From positions 2,790,001 to 2,854,000 of the forward strand of contig NZ_CP034444.1 of the NCBI RefSeq assembly GCF_003952385.1: DNA of 64,000 bases, written 5' to 3'. This document shows, piece by piece, positions 47,450-56,338 of this stretch. The position numbers and the translations under genes are program-made. The DNA is from Mesorhizobium sp. M1D.F.Ca.ET.043.01.1.1. GTDB taxonomy: Bacteria > Pseudomonadota > Alphaproteobacteria > Rhizobiales > Rhizobiaceae. The notes below the pieces were generated by a model that saw only the letters and a program-made list of their open reading frames with translations, ran no database searches and had not been told where the DNA came from. Numbering within the stretch: position 1 is the first letter of the stretch; the number at the start of each line of letters is the position of its first letter.

Positions 47450-47476
47450 GCCCTCGGAGGAGCGAGGGTCGAGGGC
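47450..47476 (+). promoter_or_regulatory. Leader with mutually exclusive hairpins
   Basis: CCCTCG (47451-47456) can pair with CGAGGG at 47463-47468, or GCCCTCG (47450-47456) with CGAGGGC at 47470-47476. Only one can form at a time. The segment is 46 bases before the binding protein start and within a 27-codon frame (47442-47525) that ends overlapping that ATG. Confidence 0.3.
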
Positions 47477-47521
47477 TCTTGAAACCGTCATCCGGACGTG
47501 TTTCGCAAATGGGAGGAAGGC

Positions 47522-48853
47522 ATGAAATCGACCTTGAAACTGGCGTTGGGTCTGGCCTCGGCGATCACCGCGTCGACCGCCGTCTCGAACGCCGCGCATG
47601 CGGAAGACCTGACGCTTTGCTGGGCGGCCTGGGATCCGGCCAACGCGCTCGTGGAACTGTCCAAGGATTTTACCAAGGAAACCGGCATCGGCATGAAGTT
47701 CGAGTTCGTGCCGTGGACCAACTACGCCGACCGCTTCCTCAACGAGCTGAACTCGCACGGCAAGCTCTGTGACCTGATCATCGGCGACAGCCAGTGGATC
47801 GGCGGCGCCGCCGAGAACGGCCACTACGTCAAGCTGAACGACTTCTTCGACAAGGAGAAGATCAGCATGGACGACTTCGTGCCGGCGACCGTGGTCGGCT
47901 ATTCGGAATGGCCGAAGAACTCGCCCAACTACTGGGCGCTGCCCGCCATGGGCGACGTGGTCGGCTGGACCTATCGCAAGGACTGGTTCTCGCGGCCCGA
48001 GCTGCAGAAGGAATTCAAGGAGAAGTATGGCTGGGACCTCGCCGCGCCGACCACCTTCGACCAGCTGAAGCAGATTGCCGAGTTCTTCCAGAAGCGGCAG
48101 ATCGACGGCAAGACCGTCTATGGCGCCTCGATCTACACCGAGCGCGGCTCGGAAGGCATCACCATGGGCGCCATGGATGTGCTCTACAGCTTCGGTTTCC
48201 AGTACGAGAACCCGAAGAAGCCCTATGAGATGGACGGGTTCGTCAACTCCGAGAAATCGGTGAAGGGCCTGGAATTCTACAAGGCGCTCTATGATTGCTG
48301 CACGCCGCCCGGCGCCTCCAACAGCTACATGGGCGAAGGCGTCGACGCCTTCAAATCCGGCCAGGTGGCGATGCATATGAACTTCGCCTTTACCTGGCCC
48401 GGCCTGCAGAAGGACGAGAATGTCGGCGGCGACAAGATCGGCTACTTCGTCAACCCGAAGGGCCCCGATGGCGACCAGTTCGCGCAGCTCGGCGGCCAGG
48501 GCATTTCAGTGGTCTCCTATTCCGACAAGCAGGAATCGGCGCTGAAATACATCAAGTGGTTCGCTAACAAGGACGTGCAGGCCAAGTGGTGGTCGCTCGG
48601 CGGCTATTCCTGCCTGAACTCCGTCGTCAAGGACCCGAAGTTCCCGTCCAGCCAGCCCTACGCGCAGGCCTTCCTCGACTCGATGGCCATCGTGAAGGAC
48701 TTCTGGGCCGAACCAAGCTACGCACCGCTGCTGCAGGCCTCGCAGAAGCGCTTCCATGACTATGTGGTGGCGGGCCAGGGCTCAGCCAAGGACGCGCTCG
48801 ACGGCCTCGTCAAGGACTGGACGCAGGTCTTCCAGGACGATGGCAAGATGTAG
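47522..48853 (+). CDS. ABC transporter extracellular solute-binding protein
   Basis: The 443-residue protein starts with a Sec signal peptide (residues 1-27, ending AAHAED). The mature part is a family 1 sugar-type binding protein: LTLCWAAWDPANALVELSKD, PALPAMGDVVGWTYRKDWFS (WALPAMGD...) and YMGEGVDAFKSGQVAMHMNF, a common hinge strand. Cys occur near the N-terminus and as a CC pair (ALYDCCTPPG), so a disulfide is likely. The ligand is not known; the downstream kinases suggest dihydroxyacetone, erythrulose or a related keto-sugar or polyol. ATG at 47522 with a GGAGGAAGG site. It is the first gene of the operon. Confidence 0.9.
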   Translation: MKSTLKLALGLASAITASTAVSNAAHAEDLTLCWAAWDPANALVELSKDFTKETGIGMKFEFVPWTNYADRFLNELNSHGKLCDLIIGDSQWIGGAAENGHYVKLNDFFDKEKISMDDFVPATVVGYSEWPKNSPNYWALPAMGDVVGWTYRKDWFSRPELQKEFKEKYGWDLAAPTTFDQLKQIAEFFQKRQIDGKTVYGASIYTERGSEGITMGAMDVLYSFGFQYENPKKPYEMDGFVNSEKSVKGLEFYKALYDCCTPPGASNSYMGEGVDAFKSGQVAMHMNFAFTWPGLQKDENVGGDKIGYFVNPKGPDGDQFAQLGGQGISVVSYSDKQESALKYIKWFANKDVQAKWWSLGGYSCLNSVVKDPKFPSSQPYAQAFLDSMAIVKDFWAEPSYAPLLQASQKRFHDYVVAGQGSAKDALDGLVKDWTQVFQDDGKM

Positions 48854-48975
48854 TCGGGGCAAGATGTAAGGCTCCTCCCGAGCTTGATCGAGGCGTCCCG
48901 TGCCGCCCTTGGCACGGGACGCAGTTCAGATAAATTCCATTGTCGAGAGCTACCGTGACCGAAGCAGGACTAACC

Positions 48976-49923
48976 ATGCTCAATCGGACTGCGGACAATG
49001 CTGCCCGGGCGACCCCGGAACCATTGGCCAAGACGATCCGGGGCATCAGCGACAAGGGCCTCGCCTGGCTGTTCATCTCGCCGACGATCCTCCTGCTGCT
49101 TGCCATCAACATCTTCCCGCTGTTCTGGGCGATCTATCTGTCGTTCACCAACTTCCGCGCCAACCGCCCCAACGAAGTGGTGAAAAACCTGGGGCTCTCG
49201 AACTACCGGCGCATCCTCGGCGACCAGGACATCTGGATCGCCATGCAGACCACCGCGCATTTCGTGTTCTGGACGATCCTCTTGCAGACGGTGATCGGCT
49301 TCACGCTGGCCTGGCTGATCGACCGCAAATTCCGCGGCCATGCCTTCTGGACGACGATCATCCTGGTGCCGATGATGCTGTCGCCGGCGGTGGTCGGCAA
49401 TTTCTGGCGCTTCCTCTACGAGCCGCAGATCGGGCTGTTTTCCTACGTCATCTCCTTCGTCACCGGCATTCCGCCGACGAATGTGCAGATGCTGTCCAAT
49501 GTCGAGCTGGCGCCTTGGGCGATCATCATCGTCGATACCTGGATGTGGACGCCTTACGTGATGCTGATATGCCTCGCCGGCCTGCGCTCCATCCCCGAAT
49601 ACATTTATGAGGCGGCCGAGGTCGACCGCGCCTCCAACTGGCGGCAGTTCTGGTCGATCACGCTGCCGATGGCGCTGCCCTTCATCATGCTAGCGGTGCT
49701 GTTCCGCGGCATCGAGAATTTCAAGATGTTCGACATGGTCAATCTCTTGACCGGCGGCGGGCCAGGCTCGACCACCGAGGTCGCCTCGATCACGCTGAAG
49801 CGGCAGGCCTTCGAAAGCTGGCGCACCGGCTATTCCTCAGCCTTCGCCATCATCCTCTTCGTCGCGGTGTTCGGGCTGGCCAACATCTACGTCAAGGCGC
49901 TCAACAAGGTGAAGCAGAGATGA
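48976..49923 (+). CDS. ABC transporter permease (sugar/polyol type, first)
   Basis: The 315-residue inner-membrane protein has six helices and the permease EAA loop EAAEVDRASNWRQFWSITLP (around 210-229) that docks onto the ATPase. The late VNLLTGGGPGSTTEVASI strand is typical of sugar-family (MalF-like) permeases. ATG at 48976 has a GGA site; the frame reaches 48940. Its stop overlaps the start of the next permease by four bases. Confidence 0.92.
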   Translation: MLNRTADNAARATPEPLAKTIRGISDKGLAWLFISPTILLLLAINIFPLFWAIYLSFTNFRANRPNEVVKNLGLSNYRRILGDQDIWIAMQTTAHFVFWTILLQTVIGFTLAWLIDRKFRGHAFWTTIILVPMMLSPAVVGNFWRFLYEPQIGLFSYVISFVTGIPPTNVQMLSNVELAPWAIIIVDTWMWTPYVMLICLAGLRSIPEYIYEAAEVDRASNWRQFWSITLPMALPFIMLAVLFRGIENFKMFDMVNLLTGGGPGSTTEVASITLKRQAFESWRTGYSSAFAIILFVAVFGLANIYVKALNKVKQR

Positions 49924-50870
49924 GCCTGACCACCGCCCATTCCGTCGTCGCGCCGTCGTCGAACTCGAAGCGGCTCGCAGGGGTGCTCGTCGTCGGCTAC
50001 GCGCTTATCTCGATCGTGCCGTTGCTGTGGATTTTCGCCACCAGCTTCAAGACGCCGCCGGATTCGATCGCCTATCCGCCGAAGATCGTCTTCCAGCCGA
50101 GCATCGAGGGCTATTGCAACCTGTTCACGACCCGAACCCGCCAGACGCCGGAGTACATCAACTCGCTCGGACCGGCGACCGGCTTCTGCGACGAGACGGT
50201 GCGCAAGCGCAACATGGTCATCGCCGGGCCGTCGAACTTCCTGCCGCGCTTCGTCAACTCGCTGATCATCGCCTTCGGCTCGACGTTCTGCGCGGTGTTC
50301 CTCGGCACGCTCTCGGCCTACGGCTTTTCGCGCTTCAAGGTGCCGCTGGCGGACGACCTTCTGTTCTTCATCCTGTCGACGCGCTTCATGCCGCCGATCG
50401 CGGTGGCGATCCCGATCTACCTGATGTACCGCGAGCTCGGCCTCTCCGACACCGCACTCGGCATGATCCTGCTCTACACAGCGGTCAACGTCTCGCTGGC
50501 GGTCTGGCTACTCAAGGGCTTCATCGACGAGATCCCGCGCGAATATGAGGAAGCGGCGATGATCGACGGCTACACCAGGCTGCAGGCCTTCTGGCGCACC
50601 GTGCTGCCGCAGGCGACGACCGGCATCGCAGCGACCGCCATCTTCTGCCTGATCTTCGCCTGGAACGAGTATGCTTTCGCGGCACTGTTGACGTCCGGCA
50701 CGGCGCAGACGGCGCCGCCCTTCATCCCGACCATCATCGGCGAAGGCGGCCAGGACTGGCCGGCGGTGGCCGCAGGCACGACGATCTTCCTGGTGCCGAT
50801 CCTGGTCTTCACCATCCTGCTCCGCAAGCAATTGCTGCGCGGCATCACCTTCGGCGCGGTGCGCAAATGA
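49920..50870 (+). CDS. ABC transporter permease (sugar/polyol type, second)
   Basis: The 316-residue MalG-like permease has six helices and the EAA loop EEAAMIDGYTRLQAFWRTVLP (around 203-223). Between helices 1 and 2 there is an unusually long periplasmic loop (about residues 60-110; TRTRQTPEYINSLGPATGFC, then DETVRKRN), which may contact the binding protein. Overlaps the first permease (ATGA) and the next small gene (ATGA), so translation is coupled. Confidence 0.92.
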   Translation: MSLTTAHSVVAPSSNSKRLAGVLVVGYALISIVPLLWIFATSFKTPPDSIAYPPKIVFQPSIEGYCNLFTTRTRQTPEYINSLGPATGFCDETVRKRNMVIAGPSNFLPRFVNSLIIAFGSTFCAVFLGTLSAYGFSRFKVPLADDLLFFILSTRFMPPIAVAIPIYLMYRELGLSDTALGMILLYTAVNVSLAVWLLKGFIDEIPREYEEAAMIDGYTRLQAFWRTVLPQATTGIAATAIFCLIFAWNEYAFAALLTSGTAQTAPPFIPTIIGEGGQDWPAVAAGTTIFLVPILVFTILLRKQLLRGITFGAVRK

Positions 50871-51073
50871 GCACGATCCAGCCCGCAAGACGCAAATCCC
50901 GCTGGCCGACCTGGGCAAGGCGCGGCCTGATGGAAAACATCGCCACGGCAATCATCGCCATCGGCTTCTTGATGCTGTTCCAGTCCTTCGCGCTGGCGCT
51001 CTACAGCTATTCCTTCGTCACCATGCTCGCCGGCACGGCAATGTTCATCATCGTCTCGAAATTCCCGGAATAG
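50867..51073 (+). CDS. Small two-span membrane protein of the ABC system
   Basis: The 68-residue protein has a basic N-terminus (RRKSRWPTWARRG) and two hydrophobic helices (about 25-43 and 46-62). It overlaps the second permease (ATGA) and is 2 bases before the first ATPase, so it is made together with the transporter. I recall small membrane proteins in the same position in the rhizobial glycerol importer (GlpU of GlpSTPQUV). A role as an accessory membrane subunit is inferred. Confidence 0.75.
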   Translation: MSTIQPARRKSRWPTWARRGLMENIATAIIAIGFLMLFQSFALALYSYSFVTMLAGTAMFIIVSKFPE

Positions 51074-51075
51074 CC

Positions 51076-52182
51076 ATGGCCGAGATCCGCGTTCAGAATC
51101 TGAGGAAAGCCTTCGGCGAGTTCGTCGCCGTGCAGGATTCCAACTTCGTCGTCGAGGATGGCGAGTTCTTCGTCATGCTCGGCCCGTCCGGCTGCGGCAA
51201 GACGACGACGCTGAGGATGATTGCCGGCCTCGAATTGCCGACCGGCGGCAAGATACTGCTCGGCGGCGAGGACGTCACCATGCGCCGGGCGCGCGAGCGC
51301 GACATCGCCTTCGTCTTCCAGCTCTTCGCGCTCTATCCACACATGAACGTGCGCCGGAATATCGGCTTCCCGCTGCTGGCGCAGGGCATGCCCTCGGCCG
51401 AGATCCGCGCGCGGGTCGAGGAGACGGCGAAGCTCTTGCGCATCGACCATCTGCTCGACAAATCCGTCTCCGGCCTTGCCGGCGGCGACCGCCAGCGCGT
51501 CGCGCTCGGCCGCGCCATCGTGCGGCGGCCGAAATGTTTCCTGATGGACGAGCCGCTCGGAACCCTCGACACCGAATTCCGCGACCTGATGGTGCATGAG
51601 CTGCGCGAGCTGCACAACCGCATCCACGCCACCACCGTCTATGTCACGCACGACCAGATGGAAGCGATGTCGATGGCCGACAAGATTGCGGTGATGAACC
51701 ACGGCGTCATCGAGCAGTTCGGAAGCCCGCGCGAAATCTACGACCGACCGGCGACGATGTTCGTCGCCGACTTCATCGGTTCGCCGCCGATGAATTTCCT
51801 GCGCTTCGGCGGCGGGCTCGCCAGGGGCGCGAAGGAGATCGTCGTGCAGGGCGCCAAGGTCGCGGTGCCGGAGGTGCGCGAGGACATCGCGCCCGCCGAC
51901 ATGGCGCTCGGCATCCGGCCCGAGCACATCCGCTTCGATGACGGCTCGAAGCTGCGCGGCGCGATCTACGGCACCGAATATCTCGGCACCACGCAGATCG
52001 TCGCGGTGGAGACGGCCGACGGCATCATCAAGGCGCGGGTGCCGGCCGGCATCCATCTGAACCCCGGCGAGCAGGTCGGGCTGACGCTGAGCAGCGCGCG
52101 GCTGTCGCTGTTCGAGAAAGGCTCGGGCCGCGCGGTGAAGACCGCCATGCATGATCAGGCAGCGGAGGCGCGTCATGGCTGA
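51076..52182 (+). CDS. ABC transporter ATPase with altered signature motif
   Basis: The 368-residue ATPase has Walker A GPSGCGKTT (residues 37-45), Walker B CFLMDEPLGTLD, H-loop VTHDQMEAM, and a C-terminal TOBE domain (GIRPEHIRFDD, GTEYLGTTQIV). The signature is LAGGDRQRV instead of the usual LSGGQ, and the D-loop is GTLDTE. In an ATPase pair one such member may bind ATP without efficient hydrolysis at one site. Ends by overlapping the second ATPase gene by eight bases. Confidence 0.92.
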   Translation: MAEIRVQNLRKAFGEFVAVQDSNFVVEDGEFFVMLGPSGCGKTTTLRMIAGLELPTGGKILLGGEDVTMRRARERDIAFVFQLFALYPHMNVRRNIGFPLLAQGMPSAEIRARVEETAKLLRIDHLLDKSVSGLAGGDRQRVALGRAIVRRPKCFLMDEPLGTLDTEFRDLMVHELRELHNRIHATTVYVTHDQMEAMSMADKIAVMNHGVIEQFGSPREIYDRPATMFVADFIGSPPMNFLRFGGGLARGAKEIVVQGAKVAVPEVREDIAPADMALGIRPEHIRFDDGSKLRGAIYGTEYLGTTQIVAVETADGIIKARVPAGIHLNPGEQVGLTLSSARLSLFEKGSGRAVKTAMHDQAAEARHG

Positions 52183-53188
52183 CGTCCAGGTCCACGGTGT
52201 GACCAAAAGCTTCGGCGACACCGTTGCCGTCAACGATCTCGACCTGCAGATCAAGGACGGCGAGTTCGTCGTGCTGCTCGGCCCGACCGGTGCCGGCAAG
52301 ACGACGACGCTCAGGCTGATCGCCGGGCTGGAGCGGCCGGACAGCGGCACGATCCGCATTGGCGGGCACGACGCGACGACATTGTCGCCGGCCGAGCGCG
52401 ACACCGCCTTCGTCTTCCAGCAATACTCGCTCTACCCGCATCTTTCGGTCTTCGACAACCTCGCCTTCCCGCTGCGCTCGCCGGCGCGGCGCTTCCCCGA
52501 AGAGGCGATCCGCCGCCGGGTCGAGGAAGTGGCACGCATGGTGCGCATCGACCACAAGCTCAACAACCGCTCGACCAGGCTGTCGGGCGGCGAGATGCAG
52601 CGCGTCGCTATCGGCCGCGCCCTGGTGCGCAAGCCCGCGATCTACCTGATGGACGAGCCGTTGTCCTCGCTCGACGCCAAGCTGCGTGGCGACCTTCGGC
52701 TGGAGCTGAAACGCATCCAATCCGAGCTCGGCGCCACCATGCTCTATGTCACGCACGACCAGATCGAAGCGATGACCATGGCCGACCGCATCGGCATCCT
52801 CTCTGAAGGCGTACTGGTGCAAATCGGCACCCCGCGCGCGATCTATTCGGAGCCGGCAAACCTGCATGTCGCGGCCCGCCTCGGCCAGCCGGCGATCAAC
52901 CTTTTGCCGGCCGGCCTGCTGCCTGACGGCGGCGCGCCGACCGGCACGAAGACAATCGGCGCCCGCACCGAGCATCTGTCGATCGAGAAGGCGGCGAACG
53001 GCCATGCCGACGGCGTCGTCGACTGGGTCGAGCATCTCGGCGACCAGAACCATCTGCATGTGACAGTGGGCGCAAAGAAGCTGGTGACGCTCACCGATCC
53101 CGACACGGCGCTGGCAAAAGGAGACAAGGTGACGATCCGCTATCGCTCGCCGCTTTATTTCGGCTCGGACGGGCAAAGACTGATGTAG
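52175..53188 (+). CDS. ABC transporter ATPase (canonical)
   Basis: The 337-residue sugar-type ATPase (MalK/UgpC-like) has Walker A GPTGAGKTT, Q-loop FVFQQYSLYP, a normal signature RLSGGEMQRVAIGRA, Walker B YLMDEPLSSLDAKLR, H-loop VTHDQIEAMTM, and a TOBE domain at the C-terminus. It likely pairs with the ATPase encoded at 51076 to form a heterodimer. The MADVQVHGVTKSFG start at 52175 is used; the frame reaches 52151 inside the previous gene. Confidence 0.93.
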   Translation: MADVQVHGVTKSFGDTVAVNDLDLQIKDGEFVVLLGPTGAGKTTTLRLIAGLERPDSGTIRIGGHDATTLSPAERDTAFVFQQYSLYPHLSVFDNLAFPLRSPARRFPEEAIRRRVEEVARMVRIDHKLNNRSTRLSGGEMQRVAIGRALVRKPAIYLMDEPLSSLDAKLRGDLRLELKRIQSELGATMLYVTHDQIEAMTMADRIGILSEGVLVQIGTPRAIYSEPANLHVAARLGQPAINLLPAGLLPDGGAPTGTKTIGARTEHLSIEKAANGHADGVVDWVEHLGDQNHLHVTVGAKKLVTLTDPDTALAKGDKVTIRYRSPLYFGSDGQRLM

Positions 53189-53248
53189 GCGACCGAGCAC
53201 GCCGCGCACGCCGATTGACGACTCGCAGATACGGACTGGACGAAATCC

Positions 53249-54892
53249 ATGAAGCACTTTTTCAACCGCAAAGAGACGATCGTCACCGAGGCGCTGGACG
53301 GCTTTCTGGCCACCGCAGGTTCGGGCACACTGGCACGCCTCGACGGCTATCCCGAGATCAAGGTCGTGCTGCGGTCCGACTGGGACAAGACGAAGGTCGC
53401 CGTGGTTTCCGGCGGCGGCGCCGGGCACGAGCCGTCGCATGCCGGCTTCGTCGGCGCCGGCATGCTGACGGCCGCCGTGTCGGGCGAGATCTTTGCTTCG
53501 CCGAGCGTCGAAGCGGTGCTGGCGGCGATCCGCGCGACGACCGGGCCGGCAGGCTGCCTTTTGATCGTCAAGAACTACACGGGCGACCGGCTCAATTTCG
53601 GGCTCGCCGCCGAAAAGGCGCGCGCGGAAGGTTTTGCGGTCGAGATGGTGATCGTCGCCGACGACATCGCGCTGCCCGACATCACGCAGCCGCGCGGCGT
53701 CGCCGGCACGCTGTTCGTGCACAAGATCGCCGGGCACCTCTCGGAAGCCGGCCGTGACCTGCCATCGGTTGCCGCAGCGGCGCGCGCGGCGGCGAAAGAC
53801 ATCGTTTCGCTCGGCATCTCGCTCTCCTCCTGCTCCATCCCGGGCCAGACGCATGAAGACCGTTTTGGCGCCGACGACGGCGAGCTCGGCCTCGGCATCC
53901 ATGGCGAGCCCGGCGTCGAGCGCATCGCGCTGCAGAGCGCCGGCAAGCTGGTCGCCATCATGGCCGAGCGGCTTGCCGCGCGGCTCGATCCGCACAGCCG
54001 TTACGCCTTGCTGATCAACAATCTCGGATCGGTGCCGCCGCTGGAAATGTCGCTCATCGCGAATGCCGTGCTCGCCTCGCCACTGGCAAAGGCGGTGACG
54101 CTGACGATCGGCCCCGGACATCTGATGACCGCGCTCAACATGAACGGCTTCTCGCTGTCGCTGATCAGGCTGGATGCCGAGCGCGAGGCGGCGCTCTCGG
54201 CGCCGGTCGGCCCGCATGCCTGGCTGCCGGCGAAGCCGGTTCGCCAGCCAGTCGTGGTGGAAATGGCCAAACCTGCCATTCGCGACGCCGCCAGGCCGGC
54301 CAGCCGCGATGCGGGCGCCGAGCGGCTGATCGCCACGGTCTGCGAGAAACTTATCTCGCTCGAACAGACGCTGAACGGCCTGGACGCCAAGGCCGGCGAC
54401 GGCGACACCGGGTCGACGGTGGCGACCGGCGCGCGCAGCGTGCTTCACCGCCTCGATACGCTGCCGCTTGCCGACAGGGCCGCAACGCTCGCCGCGATCG
54501 GCGATACGCTGGGAACCTCGATGGGCGGTTCCAGCGGCGTGCTCTTGTCGATCTTCTTCACCGCCGCTGCCCAGTCGCTCAGAGGCGGCGCGCCGCTCGG
54601 CAAGGCGCTGCTCGCCGGCCTCGACCGGATGACCTTCTACGGCGGCGCGAAAATCGGCGACCGCACCATGGTCGATGCGCTGGAGCCGGCGCTCAAGGCG
54701 CTCGACGCACGCGGGCTGGAAACGGCCGCATCGGCCGCGCGGCACGGCGCGGAGACGACCATGGCGATGCAGAAGGCGAAGGCGGGGCGCTCGGCCTATA
54801 TCGGCCGGCAGCTTGACGGCGTAGCGGATCCAGGCGCCTTTGCGGTGGCCGAAGCTTTCACGGCCGTGGCGGCCATGTTCGCGCCGGCATGA
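53249..54892 (+). CDS. Fused DhaK-DhaL dihydroxyacetone/keto-sugar kinase
   Basis: The 547-residue kinase joins a DhaK domain (about 1-330) and a DhaL domain (about 350-547), as in ATP-dependent DAK enzymes. The DhaK part has H60 (GGGAGHEP), D113 (KNYTGD) and substrate-binding H218 (GLGIHGEPG), equivalent to E. coli DhaK H56, D109 and H218. The DhaL part has LDAKAGDGDTGS for Mg-ADP/ATP and GTSMGGSSGVLLSIFF. It can phosphorylate Dha or a C4 ketose such as erythrulose; which is unknown. The presence of separate DhaL, DhaM and DhaK in the same operon is unusual. Confidence 0.9.
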   Translation: MKHFFNRKETIVTEALDGFLATAGSGTLARLDGYPEIKVVLRSDWDKTKVAVVSGGGAGHEPSHAGFVGAGMLTAAVSGEIFASPSVEAVLAAIRATTGPAGCLLIVKNYTGDRLNFGLAAEKARAEGFAVEMVIVADDIALPDITQPRGVAGTLFVHKIAGHLSEAGRDLPSVAAAARAAAKDIVSLGISLSSCSIPGQTHEDRFGADDGELGLGIHGEPGVERIALQSAGKLVAIMAERLAARLDPHSRYALLINNLGSVPPLEMSLIANAVLASPLAKAVTLTIGPGHLMTALNMNGFSLSLIRLDAEREAALSAPVGPHAWLPAKPVRQPVVVEMAKPAIRDAARPASRDAGAERLIATVCEKLISLEQTLNGLDAKAGDGDTGSTVATGARSVLHRLDTLPLADRAATLAAIGDTLGTSMGGSSGVLLSIFFTAAAQSLRGGAPLGKALLAGLDRMTFYGGAKIGDRTMVDALEPALKALDARGLETAASAARHGAETTMAMQKAKAGRSAYIGRQLDGVADPGAFAVAEAFTAVAAMFAPA

Positions 54893-54902
54893 AGGACTGA
54901 GC

Positions 54903-55502
54903 ATGGCCGCATCCGACTTCTCACGATTGATCGCGGCGGCGGCGGACACGGTCGCGACGCACGCCGACGAGTTGACCGCGCTCGACCAGGCGATCGGCGA
55001 CGGCGACCACGGGCTGAACATGAAGCGCGGCTTCGAGGCCGTGCGCGCCGAGACCGGGGCCATCGCCGAGAAGCCGCTGCCGGACGCGCTGAAGGCTGTA
55101 GGCACCAAGCTGGTGATGACGGTGGGCGGTGCTTCCGGTCCGCTGTTCGGCACGCTGTTCATGGCGCTTGGCAAGGAATTGCCCGCGGCACCCGACCGCG
55201 CCGCGCTGACGGCGGCGCTGGGCAAGGCGATCGAAGCGGTTTCAGCGCGCGGCAAATCGCAGCCGGGACAAAAAACCATGCTCGACGTGCTGCAGCCGGT
55301 GTATGAGGCGCTGGCGCAAGGCAAGACGGCCAGCGAAATCGCCGACGCCGCCGATGACGCGGCAGACGCAACCGTGCCGATGAAGGCCCTGCGCGGGCGC
55401 GCCTCCTTCCTGGGGGAGCGCTCGATCGGGCATATGGACGCCGGGGCGCGCTCGACCGCGCTCTTGGTGCGCGCAGTCGCTGAAGCGATCGAGGGTTCTT
55501 GA
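54903..55502 (+). CDS. dhaL: DhaL subunit of PEP-dependent dihydroxyacetone kinase
   Basis: The 199-residue all-helical protein resembles E. coli DhaL, which holds ADP as a bound cofactor and passes phosphate from DhaM to substrate on DhaK. The Mg-ADP site is LDQAIGDGDHGLNM (D28, D33, D35), with VGGASGPLFGTLFMALG and RGRASFLGERSIGHMDAGA later. ATG at 54903 lies 10 bases after the fused kinase. Its TGA overlaps the dhaM ATG by one base. Confidence 0.95.
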   Translation: MAASDFSRLIAAAADTVATHADELTALDQAIGDGDHGLNMKRGFEAVRAETGAIAEKPLPDALKAVGTKLVMTVGGASGPLFGTLFMALGKELPAAPDRAALTAALGKAIEAVSARGKSQPGQKTMLDVLQPVYEALAQGKTASEIADAADDAADATVPMKALRGRASFLGERSIGHMDAGARSTALLVRAVAEAIEGS

Positions 55503-55891
55503 TGAGCAATGTCGGCATCGTCATCGTATCGCATTCGCCGCTGGTTGCCGAAGGCACGGCCGACATGGTGCGCCAGATGGTTGGCGACGAGGTGCCGCTT
55601 GCGTGGTGCGGCGGAAACGGCCATGGCGGGCTCGGCACCAGCGTCGAGGCGATAATGGGCGCGATCGACAAGGCCTGGTCGGAAGCGGGCGTCGCGATCC
55701 TCGTCGATCTCGGCGGCGCCGAGACCAACAGCGAGATGGCGGTCGAGATGATCGGCGAGCCGCGAGCACACAGAATTGTCGTCTGCAACGCGCCGATCGT
55801 CGAGGGCGCGGTGATGGCGGCGACGGAATCCTCCGGCGGCGCCTCGCTCAAGGAAGTGGTGGCGACCGCGCATGAATTGTCGCCGTCGTGA
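55502..55891 (+). CDS. dhaM: DhaM, EIIA-Man-type phosphocarrier of Dha kinase
   Basis: The 129-residue protein has the DhaM/EIIA-Man fold. The strand VGIVIVSHSPLVAEGTADMV carries the phosphorylated His (H11), and VAILVDLGGAETNSEMAVEM is the family's second conserved segment. It receives phosphate from HPr and rephosphorylates ADP on DhaL. In E. coli, DhaM carries fused HPr and partial EI domains; here they are separate genes. It overlaps dhaL by one base. Confidence 0.93.
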   Translation: MSNVGIVIVSHSPLVAEGTADMVRQMVGDEVPLAWCGGNGHGGLGTSVEAIMGAIDKAWSEAGVAILVDLGGAETNSEMAVEMIGEPRAHRIVVCNAPIVEGAVMAATESSGGASLKEVVATAHELSPS

Positions 55892-55910
55892 GTGAACGGG
55901 AACCGACCGA

Positions 55911-56213
55911 ATGTCCGCATCCGCCGAAGCTACGGTACTGATCACCCACGAGGTGGGCCTGCACGCGCGCCCTTCGGTGAAGTTCACCAAGCTCGCCAAG
56001 TCGTTCGCGGCCGAGGTGGAAGTGGCCGTCGCCGCCAACGGCCCCTGGGTCGACGCCAAGAGCATCGTCAAGGTGATGGCGGCCAAGGCGCCGAAGGGGA
56101 CCTTGCTGCACATAAGGGCGCGAGGCGACGGCGCGAGCGAAGCGGTCGGCGCGCTGGTCGATCTGGTGCAGCGTGATTTCGACGAGGACAGGGACCATGC
56201 CCGGTCCGCTTGA
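55911..56213 (+). CDS. HPr phosphocarrier protein
   Basis: The 100-residue HPr-family protein has the active site HEVGLHARPSVKFTKLA, with H18 as the phosphorylated residue, and KSIVKVMAAKAPKGTLL with S51 at the position of the regulatory Ser of HPr. It passes phosphate from EI to DhaM. It starts 19 bases after dhaM. It is distinct from the PTS-Ntr NPr of rhizobia, which is not in this window. Confidence 0.93.
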   Translation: MSASAEATVLITHEVGLHARPSVKFTKLAKSFAAEVEVAVAANGPWVDAKSIVKVMAAKAPKGTLLHIRARGDGASEAVGALVDLVQRDFDEDRDHARSA

Positions 56214-56275
56214 AACGGGCGGATGCGGCCTCCTGTCCGCTGGAGCCGTTCAGCAACCTCTGAACTGCTCCGGCC

Positions 56276-56336
56276 ATCTGTCTTTACGCAATTCCGGACG
56301 GAAAGCCGCGTCACAGTTTTCCAGGAATTGCTCTAG
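56276..56336 (-). repeat. Dispersed intergenic repeat, copy B (partial)
   Basis: This is a partial copy, in opposite orientation, of the repeat at 34639-34744, with the GCAATTCC...GGAATTGCT core and a CTAG end at 56333-56336. It lies between HPr and EI genes and ends 2 bases before the EI start codon. Its AGGA at the end serves as the likely ribosome site of EI. Confidence 0.75.
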
Positions 56337-56338
56337 GA

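Noticed and set aside
52028..56314. Very long minus-strand open frame opposite the ABC/Dha genes
   Set aside because: Antisense shadow of well-conserved genes in GC-rich DNA, with Arg/His-rich low-complexity translation.
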